From Sthenelais limicola (Eukaryota; Annelida; Polychaeta; Phyllodocida; Sigalionidae): 64,000 nucleotides of DNA. Each line of letters starts with the position of its first letter. The first letter of the stretch is position 1. The notes under the pieces were generated by a model. It was not told the DNA's origin, did no database searches, and saw only the letters and a program-made list of their open reading frames with translations. The translations under genes were made by a program, and so were the position numbers. Shown here in pieces: positions 35,274 to 49,074 of the stretch. The stretch is from positions 131,740,941 through 131,804,940 of the forward strand of contig OW804096.1 in the NCBI GenBank assembly GCA_942159475.1, given 5' to 3'.

Positions 35274-38049
35274 GTAAGCGGTCTGACAATTAAATTCACC
35301 CAATTTTGACGAGAGGCATTCGGCTGACGGCCGACAGTCTCCCACCTTCACCCTTCATGCATCTCCACTAGCCCGACTGCCGTCTGTTTCTCTTCTGACT
35401 GCACCTCGTCAAGAGACATAGACTGGCATTGTTGAGGCATGTGGAACTCGGGCATAATAAGTGTACGTTTCCATTTTTATTGGGATATTGAAGATATATG
35501 TGTGGTCAGTGCTCTGGAAATTGGAAATTGGACCGCTTCCACCAACCGGATGACAGCCAGTTATGACTCTAAGAAATGTATTGAATTATATAGTTAACGT
35601 ACAGAAAATGTTGGGGTTGTTTTCCTTTCCATCCGTCTTAGACGCAGTACGATTACATGAATAAGCATTCCACAAGTTATAATCTAGCATAACTAATCGA
35701 CGTGAGTACAGTTCAGGTGTGCTTTACATATAGAAAGGATAAGGAAAAAAATAAAAAGGGGACAGAAAATATTTCAGTGATCTACTCTAACAGAAATGAG
35801 ATTATATACTTAGCTCAGCGCTTTCTTTTAAGCAATATCTTTTTGCCATTATGAAGACCATACAGACATTTTGTGACATTTTTAGAAGGGTCTTTGTATT
35901 TAAGTATGAAAGTCGCTTCAAAACCGCAGGGGTTATGGGAATATTGGTGGCCTTTCTTTGCCACGTGCTATCTCCCTGGCTACCATCACGTACCGATCTG
36001 AAGTAACCATAGCAACATCTTCACGTGAATCTCCTATGAACGAATATGGTTTGTGTCAACATAAGAACCATGGTAGTCCCGCCGGGAAGGTAGGGCATGG
36101 GTGGTGGATTGAAAAATTGAGAAGCTAGATTATTGCATAAAAATACGGGAACTGCTACTGTGATGTATATTTGGCCGAAGGTCCAAATGCATCGAACTCA
36201 GGGGAAGGGGCCTTTTCATATTAGAAGATATATCCACACAGAAGATACCCTCCCTCCAACCTCACTCGGAGTTTTATCGAATTTAGATTGTTTTAAACGA
36301 CATGCAAAACCTAGACAGAACGTAGTTGTTATTAGTCGTGATCTCGAATCTAATGATTGGCATACGACAATATGCTGTAATTTTCGCATGTATGTGCTGT
36401 TTTCACAATAATAATTGGTTCAAGCCTGGCTTTTCTACAGGACTATATACGATTACTTCCATAGCAATCCTAAACGTATCTAGTACATGGTCCATTTTTA
36501 AATGTGTACGGTATTTTTCTATCAGACATTGGCATAAAGTGAAAAAGGCGATTTGCTGTAATATGATAGGACGTCTCCGCTTTTCAATCAAAACATCAAT
36601 TGTTATTCCCTATAATAACATAAGCTGTCATATCCTGCAGACTTCTCATATAATCGTTAATATTGGTGAATAGAAAAGCACTGATGCTTTCAAAGAGAAT
36701 TCTATGTGAGACTGTGTGAGGCACTGAAAAGGATATCATAGTGAAATATATGTTTACTGTAACCAACACGTAATTGAACCAAACGCTTTTTTATTAAACT
36801 GTGTTAAATGTTATATATTCTTTTCTAATATTTTAAAATATGTGTATAAATTTTGTTTCCATTACCTCGATGAAAATAAGTTACGTTGAATAAGTGTGGC
36901 AGAAATCGATCGTAATCGTTTAATGTTTGTAAAAATGCTGTTAGTCGCCTTAAAGGCCCATAACAAATTCCATCAGTTTTTATCTCTCACCAAAGACGGT
37001 TCATAAATACCACATTATTCTTGGCTGTGGGCTTATTTCCATTGAAGTAAATATAACGGTTATCCTTCAAAAGACATTACATGCAGCCTTGTTTGATAAA
37101 CGAGCTATTCAACATAAATTTACTCAGGGAACACAAAATGGGGAAACGTTGAGAATATTGGCTGGATAGAAGATATGAGGTCAGGGCAAGTAGAAATTAG
37201 GAAGGCACCCCCTTCTCATACTCGCCCAGGGCTTTCCAGCAAAGTTATAACCAACAAGGGTCTGAACTGCCACATAAATTTAGGTTTATGTTGGCTAGGT
37301 AATATCCATATTTGATAAAATATAATCTTTATAAGGAGCAGGGGATATGAAGGTTAAATTGATTGCTATATGGCCTCCATGCGATTCTAGGGAACCTCAC
37401 CGATTAAAAAATAGTCTTTCCTGTGTATGATGGATTCCAGGAGGCCTTATAAAGCTGCTGAAATTCAACTTGGCTGTGATAGTCTACTATTAACAATCAT
37501 ATTTTTTCTGAATGGATGGCAGGAAAGGTTAAAATGTTTGAAGTGATCAATTGGAACCAGTAATGCTGGTGATGCAAAAGGCATTAGTTTCCATATTTTT
37601 TCAGCCTGATTTGATAGAGTGGGACACATTAGGATGTCTGAGAATGAGTGTAAACGCAGTTGCGTAGATACTGACGGCCCAGCAGGCGGTGTTCTATGAT
37701 CACTAACCATCTCACAGTACTTCCATCAGCGTGTTTGAGCTATCTGAGAACATGCCACCTTCAGATCAGGAATCTTAATGGCATTAAGAGTAGTTGATGC
37801 GTCAGGAGGACCTAATGAAGCCCTTGGTTCCACTTTGCTCGAGCCACATTTGCCAACACTCAAACTAGCAAGATCTTTCTTCAGAAATATATTGCCTATC
37901 TCCTAAACTTGATCCACTATCCTCCACCTTGTTCCTCCCACCAATGGATAGATATAGCGGCTTTGGTCTTCGAATACATAAAGGATGTAGGCAGGAGTTT
38001 CTGGTTTAGGCGACCAATAGAAGAGGTTAGATATTTCCGTGAAAACAGA
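35274..38049. other. Non-coding DNA, G+C-richer just after the exon
   Basis: From 35.3 to 35.45 kb the sequence stays relatively G+C-rich (GACGGCCGACAG region) but is not open in a convincing frame. Overlapping frames at 36.1-36.7 kb on both strands look like chance. Confidence 0.45.
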
Positions 38050-38072
38050 ATGCTGTCTTTGTTCAGGTAAAG
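38050..38072 (+). promoter_or_regulatory. Possible recursive splice site
   Basis: TGCTGTCTTTGTTCAG runs straight into GTAAAG at 38066/38067. The pyrimidine tract is shorter than at 25171 and 60796, the donor is weaker, and no clear branch point is seen. Another GTAGCA follows six bases on. It is listed because it lies on the same strand and in the inferred intron between the 35203 and 45074 exons. Confidence 0.25.
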
Positions 38073-41000
38073 GTAGCAATAAGACTATCTTGCAAATCTC
38101 TTTTACCCATTAATATGAGAATATTCTTTTTAACAAAGCCATCGAATAAAACAATTCTTTTAATATCTCTTTTGAACATTGAAGTGTGTCCCATTATGAA
38201 AGGCCAATGTCTGTCTTAAACAATAATTATTCAGCTATGGCAGAATTATGATAAGGATAGATGTATTTTTCCAGTAAGTAAAGTCAACTGAAAAGCACGC
38301 CAATCCGAAGGTCAGTGCACCTGATATATCCAACATAGCCGATGTGATAAACCAGATCCCACGTATAAGAAGAGAAAGACGAGTTTCACTGGGCAAAATC
38401 CGATTCGAAATCATAATTATACTGAAAACTAGTGGGGTCAGAGGTAAGACATACCTCGTAGTTTCAGCGGTATAGTGGGTGACATGAGTGGTTGTAAATT
38501 ACAATCATGTTCCTATCTTTCCTTTGATTATCGCCCTTTATATCGTCACATCACTGCTATCTGTTTTAATATAACTAAAATAACAGACAACTAACTCCAC
38601 CAGTCAACACGCTGCCCAAAATGATAATTTCACCTATATCCTAAGTCGAAAAAAATCAATAACAAATTTAATAACACGCTTGCCTGGTGAATATCGGGAA
38701 TCGATTTTAATAATTCTTTCCGTTGCAAACAACCTGTCCTAAATTGGGGCCAGTGGTGTTATCACGTTGTCCCTGGTTAGCCAGAAAATGAAGAAAAAGG
38801 TTCATGTATACATGTATACATAATCCTTCAGCTAGACGCCAGGTCTTATTCAAAAGTATAGAAAATCTGTAGAGAGTTGAGAGAAGGGGTCGTGGGAATA
38901 CTGAATATTAAGAAGAATGGGTCGCGTCAGGGAAGTGTCAGGGACAGAGCTTTGAAGGACCGCCACTCGGGACCACGGCCCACCATTAATTGGTTCATTA
39001 TTGAACACGTTGCTACAGAGGAAACGGCGGCAGGATGCAGACTGATATTTCTGAGCGATGAGTTTGCGTTCATGGCTTTAAAAGAATTCCATTCAAATAA
39101 TATTATTGTTAATCATTTTCACTTTTTAGAGGGCTATGAAAGATTAGACTAGAGTCAAACCTATTTCCCTTTTGAATATCACAAATGAAGGCTGGTGTTA
39201 GGTTTTTGGTAATCAAGAGTCAAATTGCAGCTATTTCAACTTATTTTCGAACAGGTGCTGCCACTTTTATTACAGATATCTATATTGGTACTGCTAAATC
39301 GATGGATTTGAACAAACATCATTATGACAAATCATTAGTAGAATTTATAATCGAATCAGAAATACCCATTTCGCTGACGGCAAAATCATTCAGACTATTA
39401 CAAAAACCTTCGATTATCTTAAATGCCCTATGGATGTTTAGCAAGATTCTTTTTTTTGTTGCCCAAGTGAATCTCTGTGCAGTGTATCATCTGCATATTA
39501 AAGTGGAACTGTGGAATTTGCCTAACTCTATTATGTATACGGCATATGCCAACTTCAAACCTGGTAGGGAATCCCTATAGTTCAGCACAGTCAAATAAAA
39601 TAAGTTGACATCCCAATTTGTTGTCGATATCATCGATTTGATCACTTAGTTTCCTTGCCAATAAAAGTAAAAGCAAATCAGTGTTATCCATTAGAAAATG
39701 GGAGGAATGATTAAACCGGGAGGTAAAGGACCGACCGGTACCTTCTTAAAAAAAATATATCACCTACAACGATACATTTTCCGTGCACATGTTCACTTAG
39801 TCCTTTACTTCCGATATTCCATCGACAAACTGTCCCCTAAGCCAGTCTAGGGTGCGGGGTGACTCGAGGTGAAGAAGTAGTTGGACACTAATTTCCTTAG
39901 CACCTGTGATGTTGGCCTTAAATGCATGGACTCCTCATGCAGAGTAAGGTCTCAGGTGTCTCCAGGGAAGAATGGGAGCGTGAGACCAATGGAAACTTGA
40001 ATGTATCAGCCCCAGGATTCTCTCTTGTATTCCTCTGTGCGTCCACCTAGTCAAATAGTGCCTGGGAGTCCGACTGAACGGTGTTCCCTGTGGAAGACAA
40101 GCATAGTAGCTGCGCTGAGGGTAATTGGATTAAAACCTCTGACACTGAGAGTACACACTTCCCCATAATTTTGATAATCACAAAAAAAACATTATGATAT
40201 ATATCATTACGATATATTTACTAGGATGTGTCTGTCATCGACGTTTGAAGATTCAACACAAATCACACAGATGTCGTGATGATTTGCTTTGTTTTATTAC
40301 ATTATATATATATGTTCTGATAAACTCATTTTGATGTACCTTAGTTGAGGCAGACTTGAGACCAAGCAAAATTATAGGAGTAAAGTCCTGTACTAGAAAT
40401 GTCTTCAACGAAATGTTCTCAAGGAATCTGGTCATCAAATATAATGCAAAAATTGATATAACCTGGCACCAATTATTTACGTTTTAAGCTTGTGTTACCC
40501 CTGTAATGTACGAATGTACGAATATATACTGAATATCAACGAAGGCGGTGTACTAATGATTATATCAGCAAAGGTGATCTATGACATATTTCATGTAAAT
40601 CCACACCAGATCAGTCAATGCGTGACTTCTCAATTTACATGACTGAGACTGATTAGACACTCAGGGGGATCTTCTCCTCATTTTGGAGGTTTTAAAGCCA
40701 ACCTGGGTTTTATAATTAGTTGCAGTCTATATAGAGAGGTATGATAACTGTTATCGTCGATGACAACTGTGGTCCCTAATATAATCGCTTACATTTATAA
40801 TTACCTTACAAATTTAGTTGAATATGGCGTCTTTTTTCACGATGAAATTTAATTCAATAATCAAATTTATTCATTATGTAATTCAAAATAGATTTTTACC
40901 AGGCACACATACCGGTAAAAGTAAATGAAAGCACCGAAATACATACCCCCAGACGTACCCCTCATCTATCCCTCACCTCACCAGAAAAGGCAAGAAGAAC

Positions 41001-44000
41001 AAAAAGTCATTCAATTCATCATCACCATTCATTAACTCATTATCCCAATCGCCACCCAGCTACCAAACGTAAAGATTGTGATATAAATCTTTTTTCCACT
41101 ATATTAATAAAACTGTGTAAATGTATTTAGTATGATTACCAGGGCACAACGAAAACCATTCATCAGAATGAGAGTGCTTTTGATTAATATCTTCCTGAAT
41201 AAACACAATTGTTATCAAACAAATACATGGACAGCTATCTTTGATTTGGTCTCATGACCTCTACATTACAGGTTATTCCAATGATACTTAGGCTTATCGC
41301 CTATAGCAATAGTCAATATAATTATAAACGGTTTTTTTTCATTCAGGATTTTTATACAGCAAGACATGACTATTTGTCAAGACCAAAGTTCACAGCATCT
41401 GTAATGATATTCTGCCTGGCGCTGTGTCTAGTGTATGCCTTTATTACATTACATAATCAACACTTTACATAATATTATACAGCACAGATTTATATTGGTA
41501 TGATAAATATACTTATAAATACGTGTGTATTATATATAGTGTGTATAAAGTGTACACAAGAGAGGGAGGAGCAACACATATTGATCATTTAGAAAACTGC
41601 ACATTGATTCTCCAACCCTGGAACCAGTCTGTCCTGGGCCTGGCAATTTCAAGATTCTCACTGAGGGTTGGTTACATCCTTAATTAACACATCTCGTAAC
41701 ATCATACATCAGACATTTACATTGGTATGAATGAAGTCCCCATCATATGGAATTACCAGGAGCGACGATGAAGATATTGAGTTGGTAAATGATACAACAT
41801 AAATCCTATTTATGACATATCTAGCGGTCGGATCAACATGGCTGCTGTTCGCCTGATTAAATTTATCATCAACCTGGGCCATAGGAAACATACCTCATGC
41901 TATCAGTATTTCCACTATGTAGCTTAGACAGTTGACGTTGAATTTATGACCTCTGCTTTCATGATAATATTTTGTGGGTTTTTTGCAAGGTACCAGACAT
42001 ATCAAAGTCTCTGTCTTGTTAAAATCGTAAAAGACATAGGATTGGTTGATACTAGGGTCAGTAAAGTATGAAGATACTGGATACTTACTATACTATCGCA
42101 TAGCAACAGGAAGGGAACAGATTGATTCAACCCTACCACTGGTTTAATACCAAGACTTATATCCCAACCTGATGTAATATTTTGTATATATAAAATGATG
42201 TCACAAGATGGGCTTTGAAGGGATCGTTGACAAAAGTCTGTTTATAACAAGTGTTTTGATTGTATGATGAATTTGTTTCAAATAAATTAAGTTAGAAATG
42301 GTTCCGGAGAGTATTTTCTCAAATGCGATTAGTCAGGAGTCATAGCTATAGATATAGCATCGTTGTTTTGGTTGAGGATGTAATGGCCTCTTTTGTCATT
42401 AGATATTTTAATCATGGACATGGCATTCACTGCAGTTGTCTGCTATTTTACAATGCCCCAGGGGATGTGTCAGGCTTGTCTGGCTTCAATATCACATGCC
42501 AACTCTCCTGTCCTTCCCCTATCAATTTTTCCTCTTGTGCACGGGTGACAGGTTCTATTTTCCTATTTATCGCACGATGCGGTTTTATTATTTCATGGAG
42601 CTATGTTATTGTCAAGCCCAGAAATGCCCCCGAATATATCCTTCCAACAGGTGACTTCGACTTCATGCGATTTATGACAACCAATTTCGTCCCAAGATTC
42701 ATGCTCAGTTTAAGCTAGTATTTGTATAGAAAACAAATTTCGCCATGGATGGGACTCTCTCGGTTGTCTGTCACACTCTGTTGACTTCTGAATGCACAGT
42801 CATTCATGTCATTTCCAGTTTATACACTTGGCGTTACTGATGCGACTATTTTCTGCTTCATTGGTTACACTATGAATGACCTTGATATTCTGCTTTATTG
42901 CAACCTCACATAGCCCTAAGCATATTATACCGACATGTGTCTTGTTTGAGACATTCCAATATACTTGGAGGTAAACAGCTATGCTTACTATTTCCTTAAA
43001 ATAGGATTGTGCCTTCGTTAAAACCGATGTTTTGGCGGTGGCAAACATTGTGTAGAAAATATATTTCTCCCTAGAAAAACAACAAATTGCAGGGTCATGC
43101 TCCTGACTCCCATCTCTTGACATCTTACATCTGTCTGTAAGCTGAGATAATATATGATGTTGGAAGGCCTTTTCTAGTGGAATGGCGTCACCTGAACCAA
43201 AAAATAGTGTGTTAATGCATTGTGCGACCTGTGCATATCACTTCCAACTCGAACGTTTCCATTGCAGTTTTGAAAATGGAATATATAATTACGCGGAGAT
43301 ATAATCATTGAATATGGCATCCCCCGCAGCATAATGTACATCATCTAATAGCACAGTGGGTAATGGGATTAGTACAGAAATGATGAAGTCCCAATAGTAA
43401 TGCAGGCACATGTGATTGTCAATATACATGTTTGGTGCAGATGTTTATAGATGAAGGCTAATATTTATAATTGGAATAAATGTCTAGCTGGTTTACCAAT
43501 GCAGTGAAATGGTTAACCATTAGAAACTAACCACTCACTACTCTACTACTCTTATTGAGTCATACAAAGTCACAGCGAGCATGACATGGTGTATGTTGAG
43601 AGAGCTCTTCGTTCGTTTCGATGCCCCCTCCTTCCTCCTCCCCTTATACATTAATTTGCTTCTGTACAAATCTTGTTTTTACTAATCAAAAATTACTTGC
43701 AGAGCGCCAAATACATACTGTATGCTTAGATTGTCAGTACCGTATGCGAAGGAGATGTACCGTATGCTAGGTAGGTTCGATGTTGCTGGCGAACAAAAGG
43801 GAGTGAGACATACTCTAAGTCTAAGCCATGAATTATTTGCAGCATGTGGTTTACTACATGGAGTAAATCATGGTAACTTCTGGTCTCCAATTGTCTGGGC
43901 GAACACGTATGCCTCCATACGATGAACACGCTCAAGCATTGTATAAAAGGTGTCTAATCAATTCACACAGATCTAGGCACCATTCTGAATTATCATAGAT

Positions 44001-45073
44001 TTGAAATTTCATTTTCATACAAAAAGTCGGCGGCCTGTCTTTACTTACGTTTTCATATTTCCTATGAATTTTTCAAAACAAGCAAAATTGGGAAATTTCG
44101 GGAAACGAACATCTTTCACACCTGTCTGTTGACACTGAATGTTGCCATGCAGCTTTGATCGGGATAAAGGTTACAAGATGTTAAATGATCAAATGAAATA
44201 AAAGGATGTTCTCAAAAACTATTCTTTGCCGTTGCAACTTATAGCCAAAGAGAAAACACATTAATCAGGATAGTCAACTAACAAATTGGTGCCGTCCGAA
44301 TGAGGAAACACTTGTCAATCAGTATCATGTTACCTCCTGGATGTTTTGCGAATAGTGAAATAATCATGTAATCTAAAAACTCATCGCTGCTTTTCTCTGA
44401 GAAGATTTATTGTATTGAATCCCTTGAAGTGGGAAACGCCCATCAGCAGCCATTTTACAAGCCACCGCCTTCAATTGTAACGTACTTGAAAATCGACGGG
44501 ACGTGCTCTCCGCTTAAATACTTTCACAATCTATTTAGTTCAAGGTTTGAAACATTTGTTTAGATCCTGCCTTCAGCTTGCAGCGAAAGTTATGATGGGA
44601 CTCTTTAATTGCTGCTATCTAAAGCTGAACGTTCTCATGAAGCCGACACATTTACATTTGAAAATGAACTTCATTTGAATAGAATAATGAGGACGTGATT
44701 ATTGTTTTAGAATCACTCCCTACTGCCATAAAGGACTTGAATGTAAACTTGGGCTGAATGGTTCGTTAATTGATTTCCATCTATACAGACCAAACCTTTA
44801 TTCTTACCCTGCAATATTTTCACGAGACATCCAAATTGCCACATCTGAAACTGCCATGGTTTTCATATCCGGATATCATCAAATCCTTCGGCAGTGACGG
44901 TTCAACACCTTCTTCGTGTTTTTAAGCTCATGTGCCTAATGTCTGTCGATGTTCTTTTCCCCGCCCCCCAATATTTGATCAATCACCAATAGATGTATGT
45001 GGGTCCCACCCAACGTTTCCTCTCGTCCTCCACCACATGCCAATACTTTCATCCCTTTTTCCCCTGCACTGAG
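38073..45073. other. Long non-coding interval
   Basis: About 7 kb without a supported gene. Frames of 131 codons at 39185-39580 and 42323-42718 (plus) are the longest here but have no splice context, no motif and no base-composition shift, so I treat them as chance. No repeat family was recognised. Confidence 0.5.
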
Positions 45074-45218
45074 GCCATCTGGGCGCGGCCCCGACAACTA
45101 ATAGATCACGTGATACCAGTCACATCCGGCCAGTCACAACATCCTCCCCTCTGGCCGATATGGACCCGTCTTGGGATTTGCCCGCGGGAGACAGACTGAA
45201 CTTTTTCTCCCGTTATTG
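45074..45218 (+). CDS. Candidate exon 1 of a two-exon unit, Ser/Thr-rich
   Basis: A pyrimidine-rich acceptor (CATCCCTTTTTCCCCTGCAC then TGAG, ending at 45073) and an excellent donor, TATTG/GTGAGT, enclose 145 nt open in a single frame: two leading bases, 47 codons, two trailing bases. The peptide runs HLGAAPTTNRSRDTSHIRPV, TTSSPLADMDPSWDLPAG, DRLNFFSRY: polar, low in hydrophobics, like a linker. An internal ATG at 45160 (MDPSWDLPAGDRLNFFSRY) offers an alternative reading as a first exon, with the upstream CpG-rich part (GGGCGCGGCCCC, ATCACGTGAT at 45107-45116) then serving as promoter. No family recognised. Confidence 0.4.
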
Positions 45219-45592
45219 GTGAGTGAAAAGCAGATGGACTGTCAATATCTTGACACAAAATATGTTCCGAGCCAATTTGTAATATTTCCCCCGGCATTTC
45301 GATCCCCACTACAAGCCAGTATTTGGTTTATTAGGGTAAACCTTTCATTTCCTCTGCAAATCCCCCTTATTTGTAGGCCCTGTCTAGCAACACTAGCAAC
45401 ACCCCACCTACTTGAAGTGAATGTGACAAGCTGTTCTATACTGGGGTTTGGTAACACATTTGAAACTGTCTGTTGAATGATAACAGTTGTGACCAAGTAC
45501 TATAGGTTACTGTGGCAAAACTAAGCGTAGCTCCTTGACAAGCTAATCCTAACCAATTTTGGAGCGGGTACTATAAGCCCTTCTGTGAACAG

Positions 45593-45848
45593 CCGATCAA
45601 TTCTTCTCAGACGAAATATGTCATCATTTAAACCTCTTGAGTCAACACGTATTCTCCCTTCAGAAAAGAGTTATGAGATGGGCTGCGGTGACGCAGTGGC
45701 CACCTGTGGCGATTTTTTCGGTTATGCACTGATCGATGGCATACTGAGGGGCAGGCTGGCTAGCAATCCATGTGTCTCTATCTTCCTGCCTTTGAACATG
45801 CGCATCAGGCTCTCATCTGACAAGCCTCCTGGCGTCCGGGTGTGTTAA
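45593..45848 (+). CDS. Candidate exon 2 (terminal) of a two-exon unit
   Basis: The acceptor GCCCTTCTGTGAACAG (ending at 45592) gives one leading base, which completes the codon left by the 45218 donor across a 374-nt intron, then 84 codons and TAA at 45846-45848. The later half is coding-like: SYEMGCGDAVATCGDFFGYA, LIDGILRGRLASNPCVSIF. Two other readings exist: a plus frame (DQFFSDEICHHLNLL...) that stops about 46 codons in, and a minus-strand stretch (TPGGLSDESLMRMFKGRKIE). So frame and strand are not certain. No clear AATAAA was seen just downstream. No family recognised. Confidence 0.3.
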
Positions 45849-46637
45849 CGCATGTCATGTGACATGGTCGGTGGATTGGGTGGCATTGTGCAATAGACTC
45901 TTACGTGTTTGTTAGTCTAGCTCCCAGCAAGCAATGTTGAAACACAGATCGTATAGAAATATGTACAAGTTAGCTAGGGAGTGCACCAAGGAAGCATGAA
46001 TATCCCGTGAGTTCTGACTTCATGCAGAACACACGAGGCCGAAGGCTGAGGTTCATGAGTTTTGCAGTCGAATAGGCCTATTAGAGTTCAAAACTCTATG
46101 TAATAACTCAACCCATTATCTATATTTATCGTGCCATATGCATGCAATATTTTAAAACCGTTTAGCAGACGAATTAGCTTACTATTTTATAATATGCCTT
46201 TTATGGTCTTTATTACCATTTTAAAACCATAAAGTTGACTTTCTCCTTATGTTCCTTCATTTAGACCCCAACGTCGCCAATATAAGGCAAGAGTACACTA
46301 CTTTCTTTTTGAAACGAATATGGTCAACTATCTCATTATAGTTGGATAACGCTTATATTTAACCCATGTGGGATAAGGCTACATCAGATCCAATGCATAT
46401 GTATCATGCCGCATCTATCTCACTTTACATTTATTACTAATCATTCCCCGGAGGTGCATGTGACCTCATACACTCAATTACCGTCACCTTCACCAGAGTT
46501 CAAACTACTGGAGGCTGAAATCTTGCTGTCAGTTAACATCAGTCAAATACTGTAAGATTTTCTAACTCATGTGTGGAACACATTTCCAATCATTCGACAA
46601 CTATTTTGGAGGTTCTTGTCCGGTTACCTTTGCTACA
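45849..46637. other. Non-coding DNA
   Basis: No repeat, exon or promoter cluster recognised. Confidence 0.45.
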
Positions 46638-46655
46638 GGGCTTTTTAAAAAGCCC
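46638..46655. repeat. 18-bp perfect palindrome
   Basis: GGGCTTTTTAAAAAGCCC is self-complementary. It lies just beyond copy C of the dispersed repeat and may be part of that element's fuller length, since copy C is the longest of the three. Confidence 0.8.
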
Positions 46656-46664
46656 ACATGTTTC

Positions 46665-46751
46665 GGGGACCCGCCGAAATTCTTTCCTGTGGTGGCTTCA
46701 CTTATTATCGCCCACCGGTGGCTGTTTTCTCTTGTCAATTCAACTTCAAAT
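46665..46751 (-). repeat. Dispersed repeat family, copy C
   Basis: Read on the minus strand it gives GAAGTTGAATTGACAAGAG, AAAACAGCCACCGGTGGGCG, ATAATAAGTGAAGCC and ends CGGCGGGTCCCC, aligning along its length with copy B at 33642-33720 and over its core with copy A at 12841-12896. Divergence is substantial, so the family is old. Confidence 0.65.
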
Positions 46752-46885
46752 TCTTGTATAAACATGCATAGCAGTAATTGAGTCCAATGAGTCAATACTA
46801 TGAGTAAATGGGGTAGGATTTTGTTTGTTGTAATAGCTGAGAATGCATCTATATCATCTCCTCTCTAGCTTTAAACCCTCTATAG

Positions 46886-46945
46886 ATATTTAAGAGAGTT
46901 CCACAATATATGAGGCTAGATAATGGCCCTGGTGTGCTGTCTAAG
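46886..46945 (+). CDS. Candidate 60-nt internal exon
   Basis: The acceptor (CTCTCTAGCTTTAAACCCTC then TATAG) and a strong donor, CTAAG/GTGAGC, enclose exactly 20 codons in phase 0: IFKRVPQYMRLDNGPGVLSK. The other two frames contain stops. Its phase does not follow the 45218 donor (two trailing bases), so it either belongs after an unseen exon, belongs to another transcript, or is chance. Confidence 0.28.
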
Positions 46946-49074
46946 GTGAGCGGTATGTCCGGCAAAGCTACGTCATAGCAGTGTAACAAAAAACCTTATT
47001 CTGGGCCGGTAGGTCTGATGGGGTCGCTATATTTATCTTCAAAGACAAGCAACAATAATACGACTAATACCATTAAACGTTAACGCCTGCCCAAGCTGGT
47101 CTGCTCTATTTGCATCTCTCATCCCCCAATACTTTGCCTATTATCTTGTTGTAAAGTTACTAGATAGTGGTTCGTCAAGAGGGAGGAAGGAAGGAAGGAA
47201 GGAAGGGCCTAAGTCTGGAGATCATTATTCCCACATAGCCCTGAATATGCTTCTTTAGTAGAGTGATCGATAGTATGGTCATTAAATCTGTAAATTTTGA
47301 TAAACCTCTGTTCAAAGATAACACTACATTCAAACACTAGCCTATTGTTATTTTCCCAATTACAAACCGCAGCAGATGACAGGTGTTGAATGATCTTTTA
47401 AATCACAAATACTATACATTTAATATTTAGTTGGTAAAGCTATGGACAAATTGGTCCCGGTGATAAAATCATAGATCTATGCCCCTATTCTGAACTGAAA
47501 TTTCCTACTGGCAGATGTAAACAATGCCCAACATTTGTATCGCCATTTTAGAATTATATATTACTTATCTCTTTTTGATTTATGTATGTATACTTTCTGT
47601 ACCTTACTTTTCCTTGTTTGTATTATTTGCTCTTGGTCCGTAGGTCATACTGTCGGTATTTAATGGGCGTATTGATCAGATATTGTTTACTGACCTAAAT
47701 TAGAGATCAAAACTTTCGGTAATAACTCTACCCATTACTGTGTGGTCTCATTTGGTTTATTGATCGTTTTCATCCTCTAAATACCATCATACGAGTTGCA
47801 ATTACGAGGAAACATGAAAGCCGATGAATTCAGTGTTGCCTCCATATCTCTGTAGTGAAGCAAATCGGTCAGCTTATGATTACGGAGACTAAACAGGACA
47901 GAGACGGATCTATTGTGCCCTTAATTCCTATTCGTGATAGCATACTTTTATACAATACAGCATTGTCTTATCCATATCACCGGAACATTTTGCAGTTAAA
48001 TACTCAACTTATAAATGGATCAAAGTAGTTTTAGGTGACCTTCTGGATGGGGTCAAATGTGTCCTTCATTCTTGCGGCTATCACGCGATTGGAGAGGGGT
48101 CAAAGGAACCATTAAGAATTTCGGTTAGATTGCTCCTCGTATAAACGAAATATTTCCATTTCTCTAGATTCTTAAGTACCTTCTAAATATACTGCAATAT
48201 GTATAAATTTGGTTATACCATGCTTAGTAGAAACCGTTCTACAAACTTGGAAACGACAGAGAGAATTTATATTGGAACTATCATTGAACTTTCTATTTGT
48301 CTTGGGAAACTTGAAATGTAGAAAGAATTGTTCTATTTAGGTGTAACCAAATCGCGAATCAGTAAGAATCCTCTCTCTTATAAACGTTTTAGTCGATTTC
48401 AAGTGCTTAATGGCTTGACGTTGTTTCTCCCCGCCTGATTTATTGAATGGTAATTTGAGACTTCCCATCATCTTTAAAGACATCAAACATGCGCATACTA
48501 AATAACAAAGTCGAAGTTAAATCTCATCAATCAATATATAACAACGTGAGGCGCAGTTTCCAGTGTAGGTCATCGGTTTATTTGAAAGTTATTTGCTGAA
48601 AACACCAATGGACAATTACAAGCCATGAGAAATCCTTTATACTCAATGTTTTTCAACAACTTCACGTAGATTCAGGGAGATCATATCTTGAATACTGACA
48701 TTCATTTGTTTATTACATACTTGGTCCATTATTACAGACCCGTTCAGAGTTTCTTCATCTTTTCATAATCGCACACGTGTGCCGTTATGGTTGTCATTGA
48801 CACACATGACCCAAATGATCTAATTTGATTGGTTTTAACACGTTAGGCTCTTTTCGGGCACTGTGTTGGCGTTCTGGCTCCAAAACTTTGAAATCATTGT
48901 TAGACAGACATTGTTAGAGAACACAAAAATACAGTTTTAATAAGGTGAACACTAACTATCCTAATAAATACCAACTGGCACTCTGTACGGTTTATGGTCG
49001 GGTCTTGGTTGGATTATTTATAAACTTCCATTTTGCCATTTGGTATAAATATATATAATCAATCGACACGTCGA
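46946..49074. other. Non-coding DNA
   Basis: Plain AT-rich DNA with one GGAA microsatellite. No gene seen. Confidence 0.5.
47182..47207 (+). repeat. (GGAA)n microsatellite
   Basis: Six near-perfect GGAA units in a row. Tandem GGAA can bind ETS factors, but nothing here suggests a function. Confidence 0.9.

Noticed and set aside
39185..39580. 131-codon plus-strand open frame
   Set aside because: No splice acceptor, no motif, no change in base composition and a random-looking residue mix. One such frame is expected by chance in 64 kb of AT-rich DNA.
42323..42718. 131-codon plus-strand open frame with an overlapping second frame
   Set aside because: Two frames are open at once over much of the stretch, there is no splice context and no recognisable domain.
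45242..45496. 84-codon minus-strand frame inside the 45219-45592 intron
   Set aside because: It overlaps a better supported plus-strand splice structure and shows no known motif. Treated as an antisense shadow.
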